A DNA stretch of 64,000 nucleotides from Deltaproteobacteria bacterium GWB2_55_19. Lineage in GTDB: Bacteria; Desulfobacterota; GWC2-55-46. The stretch spans positions 83,650 to 147,649 of the forward strand of contig MGPQ01000019.1 of NCBI GenBank assembly GCA_001797465.1, in the 5' to 3' direction. Positions 7,702-16,669 of the stretch are shown here, piece after piece (positions within the stretch are counted from its first letter, which is position 1; every line of letters starts with the position of its first letter). The notes beneath the pieces are model-generated. The model was not told the origin of the DNA, made no database searches, and saw only the letters and a list, made by a program, of their open reading frames with translations. A program made the translations under genes and the position numbers.

Positions 7702-9615
7702 GTGACGTCTCCTTTCCGCTTCAAAAGCTTCCGCGCGAGGATACTCGTTTTCTTTCTTGGGCTCCTCGTCCTCGTCCAGGCCGCGGTATTCATCTCCGTA
7801 AACACCGCCTCGATAAAAAACGCCCGCATTCAAATAGATGAGGCGCTCAAGATCACGGCAGGCGTATTCGGCCGCATCATGAAGGAGCGCGAAGCGAGGC
7901 TCCTTGAGGCCGCGCGGCTCTTATCCGGCGACTTCGCCTTCAAGGAGGCCTTTGGCACGCGCGACCACTCGACCATACTCTCGGCGCTCGATAACCACAG
8001 GATGAGGATAAGGGCGGACGTCATGACGCTCGTCTCGATGGACGGGGAGGTCATAGCCGACACGCTCAACCCTGAAAAGATAAGCGGAGAGTTTGGTCTT
8101 AAAAACCTCATCTCCTCGGCTGAAGAGAGCGAGTTCGGGGAGGCCGCGTCGGTCGTCTTCATCGAAGACAGACCCTATCAGATGGCGGTCGTCCCGCTCC
8201 TCGTTCCCATGCCGGACGCGTGGATATGCATCGGGTTCCTCATTGACGACAGGTTCGTACAGGAGCTGAAGGCCCTGACGCAGACTCAAGTGTCGCTACT
8301 CAGCAATCCTCAAGCGGGGGCCTCAGTCATCGCTTCTACCCTGCCACTCTCCGAGAGGGAGGCGCTCAAGGCCGCGTTCAGCGCAGACGGACCTGCGCAG
8401 ACGGAGATGGAACTCGGCGGAGATAAGTTCGTCTCTTTTGCCGTGCCGATCTCTCATGGCAAGGATAAGGTCACGGCGCTACTGCAGAGGTCGCTCGATG
8501 AAGCGCTCTCTCCGTATAAAAGGCTTAAGTCCGCGCTCATCCTTCTCTTCGCGCTCGGGCTCGCGCTCTCCGTCGCCGGGGGCGTCTTCATGGCAAGGAC
8601 TGTCACAAGGCCGGTCCGCGACCTGGCCGCTGGCGTAAAGAGGATATACGAGGGGGATTACTCGGAGCCGGTAACGGTCGAGCAGGAGGACGAGATAGGC
8701 AGGCTCGCGTCCTCCTTTAACCACATGCTCAAGGGGCTCATCGAGCGTGACCGCGTCCGCTCCCTTCTGGGCAAGGTCGTCTCCTCAGCCATCGCGGAGG
8801 AACTCCTTAAAAAGGAGATTGAGCTCGGCGGAGAGGAACGCGAGGTCACGGTACTCTTTTCGGACCTCCGTGGCTTTACCTCTCTTTGCGAGAGGCACAC
8901 CCCGCAGGAGATACTCTCGTTCCTGAACGACTACTTCACGCGCATAAGCGCGGTGATAGAGGCGAACGGCGGCGTTGTGGATAAATACATCGGCGACGCG
9001 GTCATGGCGCTTTTCGGCGCGCCCCTTAAGAACGAAGACGACGCGGCGCGCGCAGTCAGGACAGCGATCGGGATGAGAGAGGCGCTAAAAGGGCTCAACG
9101 CCGAGTTCGAGGCCAAGGGACTCCCGAGGCTCTCATTGGGCGTCGGCGTGAACACGGCGACGGTCGTAGCCGGGAACATGGGGTCAATAACGCGCCTTAA
9201 CTATACGGTCATCGGAGACGGAGTGAACCTCGCCTCGCGCCTCGAAGGGCTGTCCAAAAAATACGGGGTAGATATAATTGTGAGCGCCTCGACCCTCGCC
9301 CTCGCCCCCGGTTTCGTTTACAGGGAGCTCGACATCGTGAGGGTCAAGGGTAAGAGCGAGCCGGTCGGGATCTATGAGCCGGTCGGGGAGACCGGGGCCG
9401 TGGATGAGGCGGTCGTAAAAGAGATGGAGAGTTATCATGAGGGGCTTAAGTTGTACCGCGAGAGGCGATGGGACCTTGCAAGGGAGAGGTTTCGCGCATT
9501 GAGGGAGAAAAGCCCTCTCTCACTTTACGCCATTTACGAGGAGAGGGCGAGCGGGCTTATTGAAAACCCGCCGCCCTCCGAGTGGGACTCGACCACGGTA
9601 TTCCATGAAAAATAA
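7702..9615 (+). CDS. Membrane class III adenylate cyclase with HAMP domain
   Basis: A 637-residue protein, GTG start abutting the previous stop. One membrane segment near residues 11-30, an extracytoplasmic sensor of about 240 residues (double-Cache-like), a second segment near 273-293, a HAMP linker ([22 protein letters not shown]), then a class III cyclase domain. Metal-binding aspartates lie in [12 protein letters not shown] and [12 protein letters not shown]. The lysine of KYIGD and the threonine of [14 protein letters not shown] are the adenine-type specificity residues, so cAMP is the expected product. The C-terminal tail resembles a short TPR-like segment. The sensor faces the periplasm, where the operon's cupredoxin would be. 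Confidence 0.9.
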   Translation: MTSPFRFKSFRARILVFFLGLLVLVQAAVFISVNTASIKNARIQIDEALKITAGVFGRIMKEREARLLEAARLLSGDFAFKEAFGTRDHSTILSALDNHRMRIRADVMTLVSMDGEVIADTLNPEKISGEFGLKNLISSAEESEFGEAASVVFIEDRPYQMAVVPLLVPMPDAWICIGFLIDDRFVQELKALTQTQVSLLSNPQAGASVIASTLPLSEREALKAAFSADGPAQTEMELGGDKFVSFAVPISHGKDKVTALLQRSLDEALSPYKRLKSALILLFALGLALSVAGGVFMARTVTRPVRDLAAGVKRIYEGDYSEPVTVEQEDEIGRLASSFNHMLKGLIERDRVRSLLGKVVSSAIAEELLKKEIELGGEEREVTVLFSDLRGFTSLCERHTPQEILSFLNDYFTRISAVIEANGGVVDKYIGDAVMALFGAPLKNEDDAARAVRTAIGMREALKGLNAEFEAKGLPRLSLGVGVNTATVVAGNMGSITRLNYTVIGDGVNLASRLEGLSKKYGVDIIVSASTLALAPGFVYRELDIVRVKGKSEPVGIYEPVGETGAVDEAVVKEMESYHEGLKLYRERRWDLARERFRALREKSPLSLYAIYEERASGLIENPPPSEWDSTTVFHEK

Positions 9616-10198
9616 AGGTGCGCGCCAGAGAGCAGGAAAGGGCCCCGGCCGAGAGCTGGTCATCCTCTTGAACAAGCCATTCCAAGTCCTCTCCCAGTTT
9701 ACGGATAGCGAAGGGCGCCCTACACTTGCCGACCATATACCGCATAAGGGCGTCTACGCGGCAGGCCGCCTCGACTACGACAGCGAAGGGCTCGTAGTGC
9801 TCACAGACAGCGGCCGTCTCCAGCACGTCATCACAGACCCGAAGGGAAAGCTCCCGAAGACATATCTCGTGCAGGTCGAGGGGACTCCCGATGAAGCGGC
9901 CCTGGAAAAATTGAGAAAAGGCGTCCTGTTGAGCGACGGCATGACAAGGCCCGCCCGCGTGCGGGCCGTCGAAGAGCCATCGTTCATCTGGCCCCGCGTG
10001 CCCCCGATAAGGTTCAGAAAGTCTGTTCCGACGGCATGGATAGAGATTGTCATAACAGAAGGCAGGAACAGGCAGGTGCGGAGGATGACCGCGGCAGTGG
10101 GATTGCCGACCCTAAGGCTCATACGCGTAAGCGTCGGGCAATGGGAACTCGGCGGGCTAAAGCCCGGAGAGTGGAAAGAGGCCGCTGTGGCGCTGTGA
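9605..10198 (+). CDS. rluE: 23S rRNA pseudouridine synthase, RluE type
   Basis: About 197 residues from the ATG at 9605, which overlaps the cyclase stop by 11 bases. It lacks an S4 domain and starts almost directly with the catalytic fold: [13 protein letters not shown], then the [17 protein letters not shown] motif whose aspartate attacks the uridine. KTYLVQVEG and [15 protein letters not shown] are further family blocks. This matches the RsuA/RluB/RluE family and, by length and lack of S4, RluE, which modifies one uridine of 23S rRNA. The longer start at 9560 reads through cyclase sequence and is less likely. Confidence 0.88.
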   Translation: MKNKGARQRAGKGPGRELVILLNKPFQVLSQFTDSEGRPTLADHIPHKGVYAAGRLDYDSEGLVVLTDSGRLQHVITDPKGKLPKTYLVQVEGTPDEAALEKLRKGVLLSDGMTRPARVRAVEEPSFIWPRVPPIRFRKSVPTAWIEIVITEGRNRQVRRMTAAVGLPTLRLIRVSVGQWELGGLKPGEWKEAAVAL

Positions 10199-10282
10199 TA
10201 ATCGGCGAAGTGACGATGGAAAGGCGCCGCGCTTAATAGGTAAGCCCAGTCTAAAACCCTTGCTTCAAGACCTCACCCAAAA

Positions 10283-10308
10283 AAAAGGCTTGCCGAGGCA
10301 AGCCTTTT
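10283..10308 (-). terminator. Terminator of the PEP-CTERM gene, possibly bidirectional
   Basis: An 11-bp stem (AAAAGGCTTGC / GCAAGCCTTTT) with a CGAG loop, followed on the minus strand by a run of T. It lies between the convergent rluE and PEP-CTERM genes. Confidence 0.85.
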
Positions 10309-10332
10309 CAAGTAGACAAATTTAAAGACCTC

Positions 10333-11061
10333 TCAGCCCTGACGCCTTTTCCTCATTGCCCCCGCAAAACCAAAAGCGGCCAATACGCCGCCGCCGAGAA
10401 GCATGATGGTCGAAGGCTCCGGCACCGGGGTAGTGGTGACGTTCAGGTAGTCGTTCCCGCACTCCATGGTCCAGTGGAGCGTGACGGGGCCGCCGTTGTA
10501 GAGCGTGAGATAGCTCATGTCAAATGCCCCTTCGAGCACGTACGATGTCCCGGATGTGCCTTCGGAGCCGGTGAACGACAGTAGCGGGGACGATGTCGTC
10601 GCCGTCTTGTACTCGAACGGGTCGGCCGCCGCGTGCTGGGCGTACATGCTGTTTTTCCAGGCAGTCACCTGATAGAGGGAATAGCTCGCGGTAGACCCTG
10701 AAACCGAAAAGTCGAGGGCGTAATCGTAGACGCCGTCGTTATTGACGTCGATGGCGAAGTCGCCGGGCTTGTAGAGATACCCGTTGTAGAGGACGCCGCT
10801 CGTCACGTTGAAGCCGGTTTTAAGCGCGAAGTACAGGTCGTTCCCGTCCATGTAGAGGGCGAGGTATTCGACATCAAAGGACTGGCCGCCGTACCCCGGC
10901 CCCACGTACCCGTTGCTCCCGACCCAGTCTTCGGTTGAGTAATACCCCGCCCATTCGGCGGTTGAGAAGGACCCGTCTATTGTGACGGCGCCTGCGCTAC
11001 CGCATACCCCTATGGCGAGTGCGAATGTAGCGAGCGCGGTCGCCTTTTTTATTGTCCTCAT
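10333..11061 (-). CDS. PEP-CTERM sorting-domain surface protein
   Basis: A 242-residue exported protein. The signal peptide ends CGSAGA. The body is a beta-rich domain (TIDGSFSTAEWAGYY, DVNNDGVYDYALDFS) like those of CBM9-type or DOMON-like surface proteins. The C-terminus is a full PEP-CTERM signal: VPEPSTIMLLGGG, a hydrophobic stretch, then RKRRQG. In exosortase systems this tail is cut by EpsH-type enzymes and the protein is exported with exopolysaccharide. No exosortase gene is in this window. A consensus sigma-54-type promoter lies upstream, as is common for this class. Confidence 0.93.
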   Translation of the reverse strand: MRTIKKATALATFALAIGVCGSAGAVTIDGSFSTAEWAGYYSTEDWVGSNGYVGPGYGGQSFDVEYLALYMDGNDLYFALKTGFNVTSGVLYNGYLYKPGDFAIDVNNDGVYDYALDFSVSGSTASYSLYQVTAWKNSMYAQHAAADPFEYKTATTSSPLLSFTGSEGTSGTSYVLEGAFDMSYLTLYNGGPVTLHWTMECGNDYLNVTTTPVPEPSTIMLLGGGVLAAFGFAGAMRKRRQG

Positions 11062-11105
11062 TGCAATTCTCCTCCAAACGGACGTCGGTTCCTATGTTTT
11101 AATTC

Positions 11106-11121
11106 TGCAATTGACATGCCA
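11106..11121 (-). promoter_or_regulatory. Sigma-54-type promoter of the PEP-CTERM gene
   Basis: On the minus strand TGGCATGTCAATTGCA matches the -24/-12 consensus TGGCAYRNNNNTTGCW at every defined position. It lies about 45 bases before the start codon. PEP-CTERM genes in exosortase-bearing bacteria are known to be driven by the PrsK/PrsR sigma-54 system. Confidence 0.85.
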
Positions 11122-11441
11122 CGCGCGTGCACTCCCCCGCATATATGGTATAAACCCTTGATTATATGGATATTTTTGCAGGATTGATAGCACCCATGCC
11201 CTCCACTCTGTGCAATAAAAACTGTAAAAAATTTGATTGCAGGCAAAGAGACATGCGTTATTAATTTAAGAAAATGGCCAGATTATCTTTAAAATCATGC
11301 AGTTACAATAAAAGGGGTAGTGTAAAAAAAGTGAACACTTGAATATCTTCCCAAACGCAAGAGCGGATTTTAAAAATATTAAGAAGATTTAAGATGTTAG
11401 GCGGCCTATCATAAGGCGCGCAAAAAAAAGCAAATTTTCAC

Positions 11442-11471
11442 TTGACAAATCTGGTGAATCAGGACTAAAAT
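11442..11471 (+). promoter_or_regulatory. Promoter of the Rrf2 regulator, with possible operator
   Basis: TTGACA (11442-11447), an 18-bp spacer and TAAAAT (11466-11471). The rest of the 11122-11441 gap is AT-rich and holds nothing recognised. The 9-mer GGACTAAAA overlaps the -10 box here and recurs at 11972-11980 upstream of ccoN, so it may be part of a shared binding site. Confidence 0.6.
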
Positions 11472-11502
11472 CATCTAAATTATCCATTAAGGTGTTTTGA
11501 CT

Positions 11503-11952
11503 ATGCTTCAGCTCACAAGGGACGGGGAGTACGCCGTAAGGGCGGTACTCTACTTGGCCACGCACGAGGACAGGATATCTCTTATCAGTGAGATATCGGA
11601 GTCCCAGGACGTCCCCAAAAGTTACCTCTCGAAGATAATGCAGAGCCTGACGCGTGCGGGCCTCGTAAAATCGAGGCGAGGTGCGAAGGGAGGGTTTTTT
11701 CTCGCCAGGCCGGCGGGCTCCATAACGCTCAGGGAGACGATAGAGGCCGTAGAAGGGCCGATCCACCTGAACGTCTGCCTTATCAAGAAGGGAGAGTGCC
11801 CCAAGGACGACGCCTGTCCGGTCCATCCGGTATGGAGGGAGGCGCAAAAAAAGCTCTTTGAGGTGCTTGAGTCCAAGACCATGCTGGACCTCGCGAGAGA
11901 CGCTGAAGTTATCCGTAAAAGAAACGCAAGGAAGCTCGAGCAGGCGGGCTGA
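11503..11952 (+). CDS. Rrf2-family Fe-S transcriptional regulator beside the cbb3 operon
   Basis: About 149 residues from the ATG at 11503. The N-terminal winged helix has the family blocks LTRDGEYAVRAVLYLA, PKSYLSKIMQSL and RRGAKGGFFLARP. Three cysteines in NVCLIKKGECPKDDACPVH (C-x6-C-x5-C) are placed as in the Fe-S-binding IscR/NsrR/RsrR group, so an oxygen-, NO- or redox-sensitive cluster is likely. It stands alone 128 bases before ccoN on the same strand. Control of the oxidase genes in response to O2 or NO is the natural inference. It differs from the IscR-type protein at 51324-51779. Confidence 0.88.
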   Translation: MLQLTRDGEYAVRAVLYLATHEDRISLISEISESQDVPKSYLSKIMQSLTRAGLVKSRRGAKGGFFLARPAGSITLRETIEAVEGPIHLNVCLIKKGECPKDDACPVHPVWREAQKKLFEVLESKTMLDLARDAEVIRKRNARKLEQAG

Positions 11953-12080
11953 TTTTTTTTGGGATATATCGGGACTAAAAAGGCCTTTTTTAACCGAGAA
12001 TCCTTTAGCCGCGCTTTAGGGCCTTTACCAGAGGCCTTTCCATATAGAAAAACGAAGCCATGAACGAAAGGAGGAGCAGT

Positions 12081-13543
<1,463 letters not shown>

Positions 13544-13547
<4 letters not shown>

Positions 13548-14149
13548 GGCACGAGATCATCGAAAAAAACGGGTTCCTCATGGCGATACTCATCGCCGGG
13601 CTCATAAGTGTCGGCGGGCTCGTCGAGATAACGCCGCTCTTTTTCCTCAAATCTACGATCCCGCCGCTCGATGGTGTCCGCCCGTATACGGCGCTCGAGC
13701 TCGAAGGCAGGGACATCTACCTCCGGGAGGGCTGCTACAACTGCCACTCGCAGATGATAAGGCCCTTCAGGGCGGAGACCGAAAGATACGGCCCTTATTC
13801 GCTCCCGGCGGAATCCATGTACGACCACCCGTACCAGTGGGGCTCGAAGAGGACCGGCCCGGACCTCGCCCGCGTCGGGGGCAAGTACCCGGACTCATGG
13901 CACATACAGCACATGGAGGACCCGAGGTCGATAGTCCCCGAGTCCGTAATGCCCCGATACCCCTGGCTCGCCAAAAACGTGCTCGATAACGCGAATATTC
14001 AGACGAAGTTGAGGGCGATGGCCGCGCTCGGCGTCCCTTACACGGGCGCGGAGATCGACGCCGCGCCTGAGGCGGTCAAGGGCAGGACCGAGCTCGACGC
14101 GCTCATCGCCTATCTGCAGTCCCTCGGGACCGCGGTACAGAGGAGGTAA
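13544..14149 (+). CDS. ccoO: cbb3-type oxidase subunit II, monoheme cytochrome c
   Basis: 201 residues. One N-terminal membrane anchor ([22 protein letters not shown]) is followed by a periplasmic cytochrome c domain with C64-Y-N-C67-H68 and a probable axial methionine in [10 protein letters not shown]. It passes electrons from CcoP or soluble cytochromes to CcoN. It overlaps ccoN by four bases. Confidence 0.97.
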
Positions 14150-14153
14150 AGAG

Positions 14154-14300
14154 ATGGAAGGGCTTACAGTCTTTTCAAAATCAGCGGTCCTCGTCTACTT
14201 CTTTCTCATATACTGCGGGGCCCTCTTCTGGGCCCTCAGGAGAAAGAACCGGGAGAGGCTCGAATCCCACAGGGATATACCTTTCCGCGAAGACCAATAA
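14154..14300 (+). CDS. ccoQ: cbb3-type oxidase small subunit
   Basis: A 48-residue protein beginning MEGLTVFSKSAVLVYFF, one membrane helix, then a charged tail (RRKNRERLESHRD). AGGAGG lies seven bases upstream. Position between ccoO and ccoP and size are typical of CcoQ, which stabilises CcoP in the complex. Confidence 0.88.
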   Translation: MEGLTVFSKSAVLVYFFLIYCGALFWALRRKNRERLESHRDIPFREDQ

Positions 14301-14315
14301 ACCGGAGGCATTGAG

Positions 14316-14816
14316 ATGCCAGAAAAGTTAGGACACTCGATAGACGGAATTGAAGAGTACGACAACCCCATACCCGCGTGGCTCATGTGGCTCCTGTACG
14401 TGTCGATAGCCATAGCAATAGCGTACCTCGTCCTTTACCCGGGCTTCTGGAAGGGGGCTATTGGCTGGAACCAGGCCGCGATGTACGAACTGGAGATAAA
14501 AGAGGCGTCCTTAAAGTACGCTTCAGCCGGAGGCACAGCCGACCTCTCGGCGATAATCAACGACCCAACGGCGATTGCGAGGGGGCAGGAGATATTCGCC
14601 CAGAACTGCATGCCGTGCCACGGCGCTGACGCGACCGGCGGCATAGGGCCGAACCTCACGGACAACACATGGCTCTACGGCGGAGCGCCCGAGGAAGTAG
14701 TCCAGACGATAACCAACGGCACCGCGAAAGGCATGCCTGTCTGGAAGTCACAGCTCGGGTCCAAGAAGATAGCGGACGTGGCCGCGTATGTCCTCTCCCT
14801 CGGCAAGGGCGGGTAG
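14316..14816 (+). CDS. ccoP: cbb3-type oxidase subunit III, short single-heme form
   Basis: 166 residues. The N-terminal CcoP motif is clear (DGIEEYDNPIPAWLMWLLY), followed by the membrane helix and a GWNQAAMYELEI-type linker. Only one c-heme site follows (C98-M-P-C101-H102, with methionine in KGMPVWKSQL), whereas usual CcoP has two heme domains and about 280-310 residues. The missing part is a whole cytochrome domain and there is no frameshift trace: the stop is followed directly by ccoG. Electron entry may therefore be direct to one heme c, or another cytochrome may supply the second step. Confidence 0.93.
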   Translation: MPEKLGHSIDGIEEYDNPIPAWLMWLLYVSIAIAIAYLVLYPGFWKGAIGWNQAAMYELEIKEASLKYASAGGTADLSAIINDPTAIARGQEIFAQNCMPCHGADATGGIGPNLTDNTWLYGGAPEEVVQTITNGTAKGMPVWKSQLGSKKIADVAAYVLSLGKGG

Positions 14817-14827
14817 AAAGGCCGTAA

Positions 14828-16204
14828 ATGGAAACCGAAGGGCGCACCAAGATATACATGAGGGAGGTGGCGGGGAGGTTTATGAGGGTCCGCACCGCGG
14901 TATCCTTCTCCCTCCTCGTTGTCTACTTCGCGCTCCCGTGGGTAAAATACGGGGGAAGGCAGGCGGTCCTCTTCGACATACCTGGGAGGAAGTTCCATGT
15001 CTTCAACTTCACCTTCTGGCCCGAGGAGCTCTACTACCTCGCCTTCGCTATCATCTTTCTCGTCATAGCCCTCTTCTTCTTTACGGCGGTAGCGGGGAGG
15101 CTCTGGTGCGGCTACGCCTGCCCGCAGACGGTATTCACCGACATATTCATGAGGATAGAGCGGCTTGTGGAGGGAGGGAGACGGACGAGGATCGCCCTTG
15201 ACGAGGCTGGCTTGTCCTGGTCCAAGGCCGCGCGGAAAATCGCCAAGCACGCGCTCTGGCTCGCCTTCTCCTTTGCGACGGCCTTCGCGTTCGTCTCGTA
15301 CTTCATCCCCCCGATGGAATTGCTTTCAAGGATGACCTCAGGGGCTCTCACGTCCGCGAACGCCTTCTGGCTCGGCCTCTTCACGCTCGCCACATACGGG
15401 GACTGCGCCTTTTTAAGGGAGCTCATGTGCCTTGTGCCGTGCCCGTACGGACGTTTTCAGTCGGCGCTATTCGACCAGGACACGCTGATTGTCGGGTACG
15501 ACCAGAAAAGGGGCGAGCCGAGGGCGCACGGCAAGGATAGAAAAGACGGGGGCGGAGACTGCGTCGACTGCACGCTCTGCGTCCAGGTCTGCCCGACCGG
15601 CATAGACATAAGGAACGGGCTCCAGTACGAGTGCATCGCCTGCGCCCAGTGCATAGACGCGTGCGACGCGGTCATGAGAAAGATGGGGCTTAAGGAAGGG
15701 CTCATCAGGTACGGGTCGCTACGCACCATCTCCGGCGGTACAACGAAGGTCTTAAGGCCGAGGCTCGTACTCTACGGCGCCTGCCTCACAGCATTATTTT
15801 CGCTTCTGACCTGGAAACTCGCCACAAGGACGCCCCTTGAGATAGAGGTGCTCCGCGACAGGGCGTCCCTCTACCAGAGGGGGCCCGACGGGAGGATATC
15901 CAACCTCTACACCATAAAGGCGATGAACATGGACTCAAAAGAGCATATCTATCGCATAAAGACCGAAGGCATTGACGCGTCCATCGTCGTCGGGAGGAAC
16001 CCGGTGACGGTAAAGAGCGGAGAGGTCTACCAGACGGCGCTCGCGCTCGTAGTGGACAGGGCCGAGGGGGAGCGCGTAAAGAGGTTCGATTTTGTCCTCG
16101 AGGACGCCGCAGACCCCGGGGTCAGGGCCGCGAGGCGCTCGACGTTCCTAATCCCTGAAGCGGGTGCGGGGAAGCTCTTAAATGCGGAAGGGGGGGTGAA
16201 ATGA
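14828..16204 (+). CDS. ccoG: cbb3 oxidase maturation protein, polyferredoxin
   Basis: 458 residues, RdxA/FixG/CcoG family. Several membrane helices with GRLWCGYACPQTVF and LMCLVPCPYGRFQ, then two 4Fe-4S sites (CVDCTLCVQVCP and CIACAQCIDACD), another helix, and a C-terminal periplasmic immunoglobulin-like domain (YTIKAMNMDSKEH onward). CcoG reduces Cu(II) to Cu(I) during cbb3 assembly. Starts 12 bases after ccoP and overlaps ccoH by four bases. Confidence 0.95.
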   Translation: METEGRTKIYMREVAGRFMRVRTAVSFSLLVVYFALPWVKYGGRQAVLFDIPGRKFHVFNFTFWPEELYYLAFAIIFLVIALFFFTAVAGRLWCGYACPQTVFTDIFMRIERLVEGGRRTRIALDEAGLSWSKAARKIAKHALWLAFSFATAFAFVSYFIPPMELLSRMTSGALTSANAFWLGLFTLATYGDCAFLRELMCLVPCPYGRFQSALFDQDTLIVGYDQKRGEPRAHGKDRKDGGGDCVDCTLCVQVCPTGIDIRNGLQYECIACAQCIDACDAVMRKMGLKEGLIRYGSLRTISGGTTKVLRPRLVLYGACLTALFSLLTWKLATRTPLEIEVLRDRASLYQRGPDGRISNLYTIKAMNMDSKEHIYRIKTEGIDASIVVGRNPVTVKSGEVYQTALALVVDRAEGERVKRFDFVLEDAADPGVRAARRSTFLIPEAGAGKLLNAEGGVK

Positions 16205-16656
16205 AAAATCGTTCGAGGTGGCCGCTGGCCATAGGCGTATCGCTCTCAGTCGTCTTTGCCGTGAATATGGCGTTTCTCGCGCTCGCGGTATGGAGCGACG
16301 ACGGCCTTGTTGACGATAACTATTATGAAAAGGGTCTCAAATACGGAGAGAGGCTTAAGGATGCGCGAGAGCTCGGTTGGGGCCTCAGTCTCTTTGCGCA
16401 AGACAACGGCGCCGGGATGAAAGAGGTAGAGGTGAGCCTCCTTGACAGGGACGGGCGCGCGCTCAACGGGGCGAAGGTCACTCTCCTTGCCATGAGGCCG
16501 GCTAAAGGCGGGTTTGACGTTGTCCTTGAGCTCAATAATGACGCCGGCCTTTACAAGGGGCGCTTTGGGCTCCCACTCGACGGCTGGTGGGACTTCAAGG
16601 TCACGGCTACGATTGACAACAGGTCCGTTGAAAAGACATTCAGGCTAAAGGCCTGA
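16201..16656 (+). CDS. ccoH: cbb3 oxidase assembly protein FixH/CcoH
   Basis: 151 residues with one N-terminal membrane helix (WPLAIGVSLSVVFAVNMAFLALAVW), then VDDNYYEKGLKYGERL, the family hallmark. The remainder is a periplasmic beta domain. CcoH binds assembly intermediates of the oxidase. The overlap with ccoG indicates coupling. Confidence 0.92.
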   Translation: MKNRSRWPLAIGVSLSVVFAVNMAFLALAVWSDDGLVDDNYYEKGLKYGERLKDARELGWGLSLFAQDNGAGMKEVEVSLLDRDGRALNGAKVTLLAMRPAKGGFDVVLELNNDAGLYKGRFGLPLDGWWDFKVTATIDNRSVEKTFRLKA

Positions 16657-16669
16657 ATAAGGGGTTTTC

